This document shows, piece after piece, positions 1-8,600 of a DNA stretch of 64,000 nt; within the stretch, counting starts at the first letter, position 1, and each line of letters opens with the position of its first letter. The notes beneath the pieces are model-generated. The model was given only the letters and a program-made list of their open reading frames with translations, did no database searches and was not told the origin of the DNA. The DNA is from an uncultured Desulfobacter sp. GTDB taxonomy: Bacteria > Desulfobacterota > Desulfobacteria > Desulfobacterales > Desulfobacteraceae. The position numbers were made by a program, and so were the translations under genes. The stretch is from NCBI RefSeq assembly GCF_963666145.1, contig NZ_OY762614.1:2714001-2778000 (forward strand), read 5' to 3'.

Positions 1-439
1 CAATCACCCCGATGTCAATTTGTCCATGGGCAATCATCCGGTGAATACTGGCGGCCCCGTCGCCATTCACCGCCACGTTTATTCCCGGATAACGCGCCTT
101 AAACCCCATAATAATTTTCGGAAAAAAATGGGCGCTCATCATGGGCGGGATGCCGATTTTAACCTCCCCGCTTTCTAATCCCTTAAGCTCGGCCATCTCT
201 GCTTCTGCCGCTTTGAAATTATCAAGAATCAGGTTGGCGTGGTTCAGCAGGCGCTTTCCCTCCGGGGTTAAGGAGACGGTTTTCTCCTGCCGGTTGAACA
301 ACGTCAGGCCGATCTCTTCTTCAAGTTTGCGTATGGCGATGCTGACGGCGGGCTGGGCAATGTGCAGCTGTTCCGAAGCCTTGGTGAAGTTCCGGCACTG
401 GCAGACGGCTTTGAAAATTTGCAGCTGGCGGTCATTCAA
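1..439 (-). CDS. LysR-family transcriptional regulator, 5' part (runs off the window)
   Basis: The reverse strand encodes a typical LysR N-terminus. It begins MNDRQLQIFKAV, followed by a winged helix-turn-helix (TKASEQLHIAQPAVSIAIRKLEEEIG, in short pieces) and the first part of the effector domain (VKIGIPPMM). About 146 residues are present and the rest lies beyond base 1. No ATG precedes the HTH. The most family-like start is the TTG at 439, with a second TTG at 448. The gene is divergent from the MFS transporter at 561 with a gap of about 120 bp, which is AT-rich and is the likely shared control region. By analogy with LysR/transporter pairs it probably controls that exporter; this is inference. 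The effector is unknown. Confidence 0.85.
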   Translation of the reverse strand, partial: MNDRQLQIFKAVCQCRNFTKASEQLHIAQPAVSIAIRKLEEEIGLTLFNRQEKTVSLTPEGKRLLNHANLILDNFKAAEAEMAELKGLESGEVKIGIPPMMSAHFFPKIIMGFKARYPGINVAVNGDGAASIHRMIAHGQIDIGVI

Positions 440-560
440 GATGCACAAATAAAATAATTATATGGTTAAAATAAAAACAATATATTTTACTTATGATCCT
501 GGGGCAAGTATTTTCCTGTCCAGGCATTAGATAGACAACAACAGCCCCAGGGGAGGTAAA

Positions 561-1781
561 ATGGACGAGACAAAATTCATGTATAAAGGCAGCCGCAGAT
601 ACTATATGGCCAACCTGGCGCTTTTTCTGGCCGGATTTGTCACCTTTGCCAGCCTCTATGACTTTCAGCCGCTGTTTCCCAATCTGGTCCAGGCATACGG
701 TATCACCCCGGCCATGGCCAGTCTTTCGCTTTCCGTTGCCACCTTCTCGTTGGCCTTTACCCTGCCGTTTTCAGGTTCTCTGTCCGATGCGGTGGGACGG
801 CGGCCATTGATCATTATTGCCTCAGTTCTGGCGCCGGTGCTGGCCTTTGTAGCTGCGGTCCACCATGCGTTTTCAGGTATGCTTTTGCTGCGTCTGGGCC
901 AGGGCATCATCCTGGCCGGTGTGCCTGCGGTGGCCATGGCCTATCTGAACGAAGAGACCGAGCCCAAGGCCCTGGGTGCCGCCATGGGGCTTTATATTGC
1001 GGGCAACGGCATGGGGGGTATGTCCGGCCGAATTCTGACCGCCTGGTTTACGGATCTGATGGGATGGCGGTGGGCACTGGTAGCCATATCATTGCTTTGT
1101 TTTGTGTGTGGTCTGATGGTCTGGGTCTGCCTGCCGGCTTCGCAGAATTTCTCCGGCAAACCCTTTAAGCCCAAGGCGCTGCTGGTCTCCATGGCGGATC
1201 ATCTAAAAAATCCCGGACTGCGAAGATTGTATCTGATCGCCTTTTGCTGCATGGGGGGTTTTGTCACCCTGTACAATTACGTGACCTTTCGGCTGCTGGG
1301 TCGGGATTTTGGCCTGAGCCACACCCAGGTGGGTTTTATTTTTCTGGCCTATGCCTTTGGATCGGTCAGCTCCACGGTGATGGGCAACCTGGTAAATACC
1401 TACGGACGGCGGCGGATTCTATGCTCGGCACTTGGGATTATGACCGCAGGACTTGTGCTGACGGTCTGCGCGTCCTTATGGATGGTGATCGCGGGGATTG
1501 TGCTCTTTACCATCGGGTTTTTCGGGGCACATTCCGTGGCTTCGGCCTGGGTGGGACGGCTTGCCGCCCATTCCCATGCCCAGGCCTCATCGTTGTATCT
1601 GTTTTTCTATTATCTGGGATCAAGCATCTCGGGCACCATCGGCGGCACCATTTATCATGAATGGGCCTGGCCGGGGGTAGTGGCACTGATCCTGGTTCTT
1701 TTATGCATCGCTTTTGTTATCTGCCTGGGGATTCAATCTGTATCGACCCGCCAAGAGCCGCTTTCCCCACTTGTTCCCTAA
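561..1781 (+). CDS. MFS transporter, YnfM-like
   Basis: A 406-residue membrane protein of the major facilitator superfamily with about 12 hydrophobic segments. The loop 2-3 signature is GSLSDAVGRR at residues 72-81. Further stretches such as MGLYIAGNGMGGMSGR, GAHSVASAWVGR and ASSLYLFFYYLGSS closely match the E. coli YnfM group of putative drug or metabolite exporters. The start ATG is preceded by GGGAGG at about 551-556. Length and domain content are complete for the family. It is transcribed divergently from a LysR regulator, a common arrangement for inducible exporters. The substrate cannot be told from sequence. Confidence 0.88.
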   Translation: MDETKFMYKGSRRYYMANLALFLAGFVTFASLYDFQPLFPNLVQAYGITPAMASLSLSVATFSLAFTLPFSGSLSDAVGRRPLIIIASVLAPVLAFVAAVHHAFSGMLLLRLGQGIILAGVPAVAMAYLNEETEPKALGAAMGLYIAGNGMGGMSGRILTAWFTDLMGWRWALVAISLLCFVCGLMVWVCLPASQNFSGKPFKPKALLVSMADHLKNPGLRRLYLIAFCCMGGFVTLYNYVTFRLLGRDFGLSHTQVGFIFLAYAFGSVSSTVMGNLVNTYGRRRILCSALGIMTAGLVLTVCASLWMVIAGIVLFTIGFFGAHSVASAWVGRLAAHSHAQASSLYLFFYYLGSSISGTIGGTIYHEWAWPGVVALILVLLCIAFVICLGIQSVSTRQEPLSPLVP

Positions 1782-1788
1782 CCTGACC

Positions 1789-1825
1789 GGCCCATTTTGG
1801 TGAAAATCAATCAAAAAAATGGGCC
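1789..1825. terminator. Possible hairpin terminator after the MFS gene
   Basis: GGCCCATTTT (1789-1798) pairs with AAAATGGGCC (1816-1825) around a 17-nt loop, just after the MFS stop codon. No clear T-run follows on the + strand, so it may be a weak terminator or an mRNA-end stabiliser. Confidence 0.4.
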
Positions 1826-1880
1826 TATGGATTATCCTAATCTGCCCCATTTGTCGCGAAAAGATCGTAATTAAATTGCG

Positions 1881-1910
1881 TTGACATGAACAAACTTAGT
1901 ACGATATCTT
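1881..1910 (+). promoter_or_regulatory. Possible sigma-70 promoter for the chemoreceptor
   Basis: A perfect TTGACA (1881-1886) is followed after 18 nt by TATCTT (1905-1910), or after 17 nt by ATATCT. It lies about 130 bp upstream of the chemoreceptor start in AT-rich, gene-free DNA. The -10 match is only moderate. Confidence 0.35.
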
Positions 1911-2038
1911 AAAGTCAATCACAGCGTTATCATCGCTTATTAATCAAAATTTAATTTTACAAAACAACGAAAATTGGATCACCCCTATAGTCCTAAGATT
2001 ACTCTCCATTAGGGGCTTCCTTTTTTGAGGGAAAAATT

Positions 2039-3754
2039 ATGGTCTCAGAGAAATCCGGGCGGCGGACAAGTATTTTGTTTAAGACTTCGTCTGTCTGCGG
2101 CATCATTATTCTTATCCTTTTAGCATTCAATAGTTTCCTTGCGATCCGGCTTGAATCCAGCCTGACCGATAATATGATACAGGTGTTTTCCTCTAACCAG
2201 AAAACAGCCTTGGAAAAGGCCACCGAGCGGATGAAAAAATCACTTGAGACAGATATGAAGGTCAACCTTGAAATCTGTACGAGCGTGACCCGGGGATTTT
2301 TGTACAACTTCGATCAGGAGGAGCTATTCAAGCTTTTATCCAGTTATTTAAAGCTGGACGGCATTGTCGCCATCAAGGTCCTGGACGCCGACAATAAGCC
2401 CTTTGGAGCGGCCTGGAAAGCCCCTGCCATCACAATGGGAGAGGCGCTTCCGGACACGGCCAAGGTGGACGAAAAATTGTCCATTGTGCAGGATGCCCTC
2501 CAGGACGGCAATAAGGTGGGCAGCGTCCGGCTCTATTACACAGATGCCCTGGTAAAGGAAAATATCAAAGACCGTGAGACCAATACCCAGGGACAAATTC
2601 AGGCCTTCAAAACCATGGCCCAAAAAAATATCGGCACAGGCATCAAACGACAAATCGCTATTGCCGCCGTGATTATCGTGGCTCTGATCGTCACGTTGGT
2701 GATCTGCCTGAGAATCTTCGTGATCCGGCCCATTAACGGCACCATTGCCATGATACGGGACATTGCCCAGGGAGAGGGGGATCTGACCCGGCGCCTAAAG
2801 AGCAGGAGCCAGGATGAAATCGGGGAATTAGCCACCTGGTTTAACCGGTTTATTGAAAACCTCCAGAATCTAATCAGGGATGTGTCGGACAATGCCACTA
2901 CAATAAACCAGGCATCCACGGAATTTTCTTCCTTATCGGAGCGTATGAACAGTCAGGTCGAAGGACTGTCTGACCGATCCGTCACCATAGCCCGGGCCGC
3001 AGACGATATGAGTTCAAACATGACCTCTGTGGCGACGGCCATGGAAGAGGCCTCATCCAATATCACCACGATGGCCACGGCCTCGGAAGAGATGTCGTCT
3101 ACCATCAACGAAATTGACCGCAATGCAGAAAAAGCAAAAAACATTACGAACAACGCTGTTTCCCAAACCCAGCAGGCTGCCGATGAAGTCAACGAACTGG
3201 GTGAGGCTGCGGAAACCATCGGCAAGGTGGTCGAGACCATCAACGATATTTCCAAGCAGGTTAATCTTCTGGCCCTGAACGCAACCATAGAGGCGGCAAG
3301 GGCCGGTGAAGCCGGAAAGGGTTTCGCCGTGGTCGCCAACGAGATCAAGGGACTGGCCGGCCAGACCTCCGAAGCTTCGGATGCCATCAAAGAACAGATT
3401 TTGGGCATTCAGGAGTCCAGCGGCAAGACCGTGGAAGCCATTGCCGGCATCTCAGGCATAGTATCGGAGATCGATACCATTGTGGCCACCATTGCCACGG
3501 CGGTGGAAGAACAAACCGCAGCCACCCGGGAAATTTCGGAAAATATTGCCCGGACGTCCGCGGGCATCATGGAGGTCAACGAGAATATTTCCCAAGGCTC
3601 TTCAGCCTCCCAGGAGATGGCCGGAAATATCGGGGAGATCAAGGAAAGCGCCGGCAGCCTGTCCTCTTCCAGCCACAACGTCAAAACCAATGCAGACAAC
3701 CTCTCTGAGCTTGGTGATCACCTGGCCGGCTTGATGGGGAAGTTCAAAGTTTAA
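2039..3754 (+). CDS. Methyl-accepting chemotaxis protein
   Basis: A 571-residue transmembrane chemoreceptor. A short cytoplasmic lead is followed by a membrane helix at about 17-36, an extracytoplasmic sensor at about 37-204 without a recognisable named fold, a second membrane helix at about 205-226, a HAMP domain at about 227-280 and the coiled-coil signalling domain. The conserved hairpin tip (LLALNATIEAARAGEAGKGF and following residues) is at about 406-445. It would signal through CheW/CheA, which are not in this window. A GAGGG element lies just upstream of the ATG. The next gene is a solute-binding protein on the same strand, separated by a stable hairpin. The pairing suggests that the binding protein may present a ligand to this receptor, which is inference. 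Confidence 0.93.
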   Translation: MVSEKSGRRTSILFKTSSVCGIIILILLAFNSFLAIRLESSLTDNMIQVFSSNQKTALEKATERMKKSLETDMKVNLEICTSVTRGFLYNFDQEELFKLLSSYLKLDGIVAIKVLDADNKPFGAAWKAPAITMGEALPDTAKVDEKLSIVQDALQDGNKVGSVRLYYTDALVKENIKDRETNTQGQIQAFKTMAQKNIGTGIKRQIAIAAVIIVALIVTLVICLRIFVIRPINGTIAMIRDIAQGEGDLTRRLKSRSQDEIGELATWFNRFIENLQNLIRDVSDNATTINQASTEFSSLSERMNSQVEGLSDRSVTIARAADDMSSNMTSVATAMEEASSNITTMATASEEMSSTINEIDRNAEKAKNITNNAVSQTQQAADEVNELGEAAETIGKVVETINDISKQVNLLALNATIEAARAGEAGKGFAVVANEIKGLAGQTSEASDAIKEQILGIQESSGKTVEAIAGISGIVSEIDTIVATIATAVEEQTAATREISENIARTSAGIMEVNENISQGSSASQEMAGNIGEIKESAGSLSSSSHNVKTNADNLSELGDHLAGLMGKFKV

Positions 3755-3784
3755 GAAAACACCCTTTGCAGCAGTCTTTTTTAG

Positions 3785-3816
3785 CCGGTACCAGGCAAAT
3801 CCTTTGCTGGTGCCGG
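3785..3816 (+). promoter_or_regulatory. Stable intercistronic hairpin between MCP and binding-protein genes
   Basis: CCGGTACCAGGCAAA (3785-3799) pairs with TTTGCTGGTGCCGG (3803-3816), giving 14 pairs with one G bulge, one G-U pair and a 3-nt loop. No T-run follows, so it looks more like an attenuation, processing or stabilising element than a full terminator. Confidence 0.5.
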
Positions 3817-3849
3817 ATTCAAAATATATTAAACAACAGGAGATTCAAC

Positions 3850-4590
3850 ATGAAAAAACAAGTGATTTTTGGTTTCATCCTTTTATGTCTGACCGTGTTT
3901 CCCGCCCATGCCCAGGACCTTGTGATCGCGGTAGATAATGCCAATCCGCCTTTTATGTATAATGACGGCGGGAATGCTGCCGGCCTGTACCCTGAAATGC
4001 TGACAGCCATTTTCTCCAAGATGAATGTGCCGGTCACGGTGTCGGCCTATCCCTGGAAGCGGGTCCTGAAAATGGGAAAGGATGGTGATGCCGGCATAGG
4101 GGGGATTTACAAAAATCCGGATCGTCTTAAAATATTTGACTATTCCGACCCGATATTTTCAGAGAGACTGGTTCTGTTTATCAACAAGGACAAGGCGTTT
4201 GAGTATTCCGGAGTAAAAGGTTTGTCCGGAAAAAAGGTGGGAATTCTGCTTGGGTGGAGCTATGGGACAGATTTTGACGAAGCCAAGGCCCAAAAGGCAT
4301 TTACCGCCGAAGAAGGGAAGTCTGACGAGGCCAACTTCAAAAAGCTGACCCAGGGCTGGCTGGACGGTGTGGTGGCCATTGAATTAGCCGGGCAAAAACT
4401 GATCGCCCAAAAAGGCCTCCAGGACAAAATAGTCATGGCCGAGACCCCGGTGGCCATCAACGACACCTACCTGGTATTCGCCAAAAGCCTGGATAAAACA
4501 TCACTTCTGACGCAATTCAACACGATGTTGGCCGGGATGAAAGCCGACGGTTCCTACGACGGCATTATCAAAGGAGTAATCTCAAATTAA
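3850..4590 (+). CDS. Periplasmic solute-binding protein, SBP family 3
   Basis: A 246-residue exported protein. It starts with a classical signal peptide (MKKQVIFGFILLCLTVFPAHA, cleavage near residue 21), followed by the family-3 solute-binding fold: LVIAVDNANPPFMY, NGGNAAGLYPEML-type region, DAGIGGIYKNPDR and FDYSDPIFSERL. The ATG at 3850 is chosen because AGGAGA lies 7-10 bases upstream and because it begins the signal peptide; an earlier in-frame codon would add 28 unrelated residues. There are no ABC permease or ATPase genes beside it, so it is either an orphan binding subunit or a ligand-presenting partner of the upstream chemoreceptor. The ligand is probably an amino acid or small organic acid, on family grounds only. 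Confidence 0.85.
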   Translation: MKKQVIFGFILLCLTVFPAHAQDLVIAVDNANPPFMYNDGGNAAGLYPEMLTAIFSKMNVPVTVSAYPWKRVLKMGKDGDAGIGGIYKNPDRLKIFDYSDPIFSERLVLFINKDKAFEYSGVKGLSGKKVGILLGWSYGTDFDEAKAQKAFTAEEGKSDEANFKKLTQGWLDGVVAIELAGQKLIAQKGLQDKIVMAETPVAINDTYLVFAKSLDKTSLLTQFNTMLAGMKADGSYDGIIKGVISN

Positions 4591-4667
4591 TCCCACTAAC
4601 GACCATGGGCCGACCGGGTCTATCAACAGCCAGGCCCGGCCCACAATAAAAGATGAACGTAATTTTT

Positions 4668-4724
4668 GTAGGGCAATCCCTCTGTGGTTGCCCTCGTTAG
4701 GGCAGGCACGGGGGCCTGCCCTAC
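4668..4724. repeat. REP-like double-hairpin palindromic unit
   Basis: The unit is bounded by GTAGGGCA (4668-4675) and its inverse TGCCCTAC (4717-4724). Inside are two hairpins: AGGGCAATCCC/GGTTGCCCT (4670-4694) and TAGGGCAGGC/GCCTGCCCTA (4698-4723). It sits between two convergent genes and is GC-rich compared with its flanks, like REP/BIME-type non-coding mobile repeats. No RAYT transposase is in the window. Confidence 0.6.
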
Positions 4725-4754
4725 AGCGGTCGATGAAAGCCGTTTAAACACCCG

Positions 4755-5306
4755 CTACTTAAAACTGCGTTCAAACAGTTCCTTCATGGCAGCGGCGGCA
4801 TCCTCGGTGAGATTGCGGGTACCGGTACCGGCAAACGTCTTATGGTGAATCACGGGGGTGGCCATCTTCCAGTCATTATCCACCCATGAAAACCAGGCTT
4901 TCCGGTCCTGCTCATAGACAAATATCGGCCGGTTGAACAATTTTCCCAACTCCACACCCCAGCCGGTGCCGCCTTTAACAGTCTTGTCCGGCAGTATCCA
5001 CCCCACGGTGAAAATCTGATACCCGTTATTGACCATATGAAAAATGGACTGAATAACCTTTCTGATTCTATTGCCTTTGGAAAAGGATCTGCCCAGGCGG
5101 GTGGAGACGATATCCATGGAGATATTTCCCTTTTCAAGCTCTTCCTGGTTCAGCAGCCTCACGCCGGTATCCCTGTCAAGCACATTTCCTTCAAAGGAAA
5201 AATTGACTTCCTTGACGCCGTATTTTTCTGCAAGTTTTCCAAATTCGGCTTCAGCGCCCCTGTGCCCGCCGCTATAGAGTGTAAATTGAGACGGATCATT
5301 ATTCAT
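4755..5306 (-). CDS. SLOG-fold (YpsA/DprA-like Rossmann) protein of unknown function
   Basis: A 183-residue soluble protein. Two signatures point to the SLOG nucleotide-binding Rossmann superfamily: an N-terminal YSGGHRGAEAEFG (residues 11-23) and a C-terminal KGGTGWGVELG (111-121) followed by RPIFVYEQ and a Trp-containing tail. This matches the small stand-alone SLOG proteins with SGGxxGAD...GGTGxA architecture. SLOG proteins bind or process nucleotide ligands, and some belong to phage-defence or stress systems. No effector gene lies next to it, so no such role is claimed. It is convergent with the binding-protein gene, with a REP-like unit between them. Confidence 0.6.
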   Translation of the reverse strand: MNNDPSQFTLYSGGHRGAEAEFGKLAEKYGVKEVNFSFEGNVLDRDTGVRLLNQEELEKGNISMDIVSTRLGRSFSKGNRIRKVIQSIFHMVNNGYQIFTVGWILPDKTVKGGTGWGVELGKLFNRPIFVYEQDRKAWFSWVDNDWKMATPVIHHKTFAGTGTRNLTEDAAAAMKELFERSFK

Positions 5307-5609
5307 GGTTGTTACTCCTCACATTAAAAGTTCACCAAATCAAAAAAACCAGATTAGATTTTCAATTGAATTTACGTTTCGACAGATAAAAAATTGATCA
5401 TATAAAAATCGACTAAGATAAGCAAGCTGGAACCTGTGTCAAGACAGAGATTAAAAAAACATTAATTTGATAACCGTCCCGAAAACCTAGGTTACAAACC
5501 CGGGCTGCCATGGTAGACTAAGGTGCTTTAATTTTGAGGCGTCGTAAAAAATCTCCGTATCGGGGAAAAATCTTTCCACCATTTTAAAGAAAATAAAGAG
5601 GTCGTTTCT
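5307..5609. other. Gene-free, AT-rich intergenic region
   Basis: This region lies between divergent genes (SLOG protein on the left, PPDK-like protein on the right). I see no RNA gene or strong palindrome. The only clear element is a Shine-Dalgarno-like AAAGAGGT at 5595-5602, seven bases before the GTG start at 5610. Confidence 0.5.
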
Positions 5610-8600
5610 GTGAAATCAAAAGCCCTTGAAGTCAACCTTTCCGATACCCGGGCAGATGTCACCATTGATGATCGGTATCTTCTGCTGCTTGACTTTTTCA
5701 AAGGATATGTCGGTATTGTCAACCGCCTGGAAACATTTTTAAAGGAGTTATCCCATCCCTACCGGAACTGGGCCTTTATTGTCAATGAATCCAGGCATTT
5801 TTCCCTTCACTATTTTCATTTATATACCAGTGAGCCCGACGGCCGGAAGGTCCTTGAGCTGCTCTGTGATATTCTAAACTCGGCATTTGAATCCGCATCT
5901 GATTCCGAAATCAAATCCAATGCGGCGGACAACCTCATGCAGATCCTGCACTATATAGCCAAATCAGGCCCCCAGGGCCTGAAGGCTTACACAGGGACAC
6001 TGATCCATGAAGTCGAACGTATTTTAGCTCTGGGGGAAGAAGATTTCTTCTTTTTTGTCTGCTCCTATTACCAGCCCGACGCCTTGGTCAATCTGATGAC
6101 CCAAAAGGATACCCTCCCGGACGATGCCGGTTTACGATCTGCCTTAAATAAATTTTTAACGCGCTTTTTTGAAGTCTCGCTTGCATTCTGGCTCCGCCAG
6201 GGCGACCCTGTGGCCTGGATGAAAAGCAATATAGATGAATGGCGGGGCGGACCGGATATGCTCACGCTTTTAGCACCGGTATCCCGGGAACGGATTCAGG
6301 AACAGCAACAGACCCTGGCCCGGATAAAAACCATGCCTTGCGACAGCATGGAAGCCCTATCCGCCCTGGTGAAACTGACCGGCCACAGGGACCACATCAA
6401 ACGGTTCAGGGAAATTCCCCGGCAGATTTTTTCTTTTGCACCGGAGAAAGTGTATGGGAAATATGTTAAGCTGACCTTTCTATTTTATATTATTCATGCG
6501 CCGGGTCTTTCCATCATACACAGGGAAGCCCTGGGCGATATCCACCGCACCCTGATCACCCTGATCGGAGAACGCGGAGACTACAAAAAGGACATGGTCA
6601 TTGTTGACCAGACCTTTGCCCTGCTCAAAGAGCACAAAGGACGGTATCCGGAAACCGTACTGGAATGCATCCATAAAATTGGGGATGCCGTATACAATAC
6701 CGACGAAGTCGAGCTGATCAACCACTTCATTGACCGCTCCGTGGACCATGGATTTCAGTTCCCGGATATCGCCGGCACCGGAGAAGACTGGCAGATCAAA
6801 TGCAATGTGGCCCATGTGAAAAATATCCGGGTATTTCTCACCCTGGTGGCCCGGCACCCGAAAAAATCCAAACGCCTGCTGTCGGCACTGATCACCTCCC
6901 TGGCCGTGGGCGGGGTCTTTATCCGGGATACGGACCTGTTTCCCCGGGACGTTACCAAATTTCTCAACGCAGACATTGCCCCGGTGTACAACCTGGTCAA
7001 ACAGCTGGCCCGACTCCTGCCCACCTTTTTCAATGAGATCGGCGCAGAAGGAGAGCTCCGGGATATTTCCACCCGCCTGGATGAATCGGTGTTTCGCAGG
7101 GATCAGCTGATCCATTTTTTGCGCAAACAATGCCATGTGGAAAGCTCATCGAGAATCGTGGAATTTATCCGGGAAGTGATGATGTTCTGGAAAACCCTGG
7201 ATAAAACCCCGCTTAAGCCTTACCTGCCACCGTCCATCTATAATGATATCCAGACCAGCGGAAAATACATTGACGGCCCCCATGCCGTTTTCCGCACCCT
7301 GACCCAGGCGAAGCTGGAAACACCGGCGGATTTCCTTGCCGCCTCAAATGCGGACATTGAGGCCGTCATTGATAGGACAGAAGACGCAGCAGACCTGGAC
7401 CGGGAACGGGTTAAACTGATTATCCGCTTCCACGGCCTGCTCAATGAAAAATACGGCATTGACAATCTGGATCTTGAAAACTATGTCAAAACCCATATGT
7501 CCCAGGGACTGCCCGACCTCAGGGATATCCTCCATGCCCTGGAGGAAACAGAGCCCGAAAGCCGGATCGGCGGACTGTTATCCTATATGGCGGAATTGAA
7601 AAACATTATTTTGTCCAAGGAAAAGTTTGCCGTAAACGAATCCATCTACCACAAACGCCACATTGCCGTTGATATCCCGTCCATGTACGGGTCATACAGT
7701 GAGGCCAAATTTGATGCACTGGGCATGACCCTGCGACTTGAAAATCTGATCAATGTGCTGTTTGAGGACCTGATAGACAGTATTGACCTGCGCTTGATCA
7801 CCAAACCCACCTTTGTGAAGATCTTTTCGGTCCTGACACTGTTCCGGCAGGCCCTGGCCCTGGACGGCATTATATCCAACAAGCTGGATACCCAGCTCGG
7901 ATTTTTAAAATACGCCATCAATATCACCACCTGCTCGTTTACCCAGTACCTGGATATTTTCAAAGGCTTTACCCGGGCGGTTGCCGATGCGGTCAACGAC
8001 CATTTCAACAACCTGCACTCCCTGAATCTGAGCAACCTGGAGAACCGTATCGGTCTGGAAAACATACTTGAAAAATATTTGCCGGACGGGTTTGATCCAA
8101 AGGCCGATATGGCCAACACACCGGCAGCCGTTAAAATGGCAAAAAAACTGGACCAGCGGGTGGCGGACATTTTTTTCCGGGACCGGATTGCCACATCCCT
8201 TGGGCTCCAGCAGCTTGATGTCTTTTTAAACCGGATTTTAAATACCCTGTTCCGCCAGTCCGAACGGCTGACCCAGGATGAATTGTCAGCGCTTCTCAAC
8301 TACGACCCCAAGGCTGCGGTCTGCCCCATTGATGCCGGAGAGCTGTTCAGCAACAACATCATTTACCTGGGCAACAAGGGGCTGAATCTCATAGAACTCA
8401 AGCGGCTGGGCATTAAGGTGCCCGACGGATTCATCATCACAACCGAAGTATTTAAATGCCTGGATCTCATCGACAATTACATCCCGGCATCGGTCAATTT
8501 CCAGCAACTGGTGGCCCGTATGCTTGCCCAGCTTGAACAGGCCGAAGGCAAAAAGTTCGGCGACCCGGAAAATCCGCTGCTGCTGTCCATTCGCTCGGGA

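Noticed and set aside
6480..7136. 218-residue reverse open frame inside the PPDK-like gene
   Set aside because: Overlaps a continuous, well-supported coding frame and has no start signal or domain.
7646..8299. 217-residue reverse open frame inside the PPDK-like gene
   Set aside because: Ser/Arg-rich shadow translation of the opposite strand.
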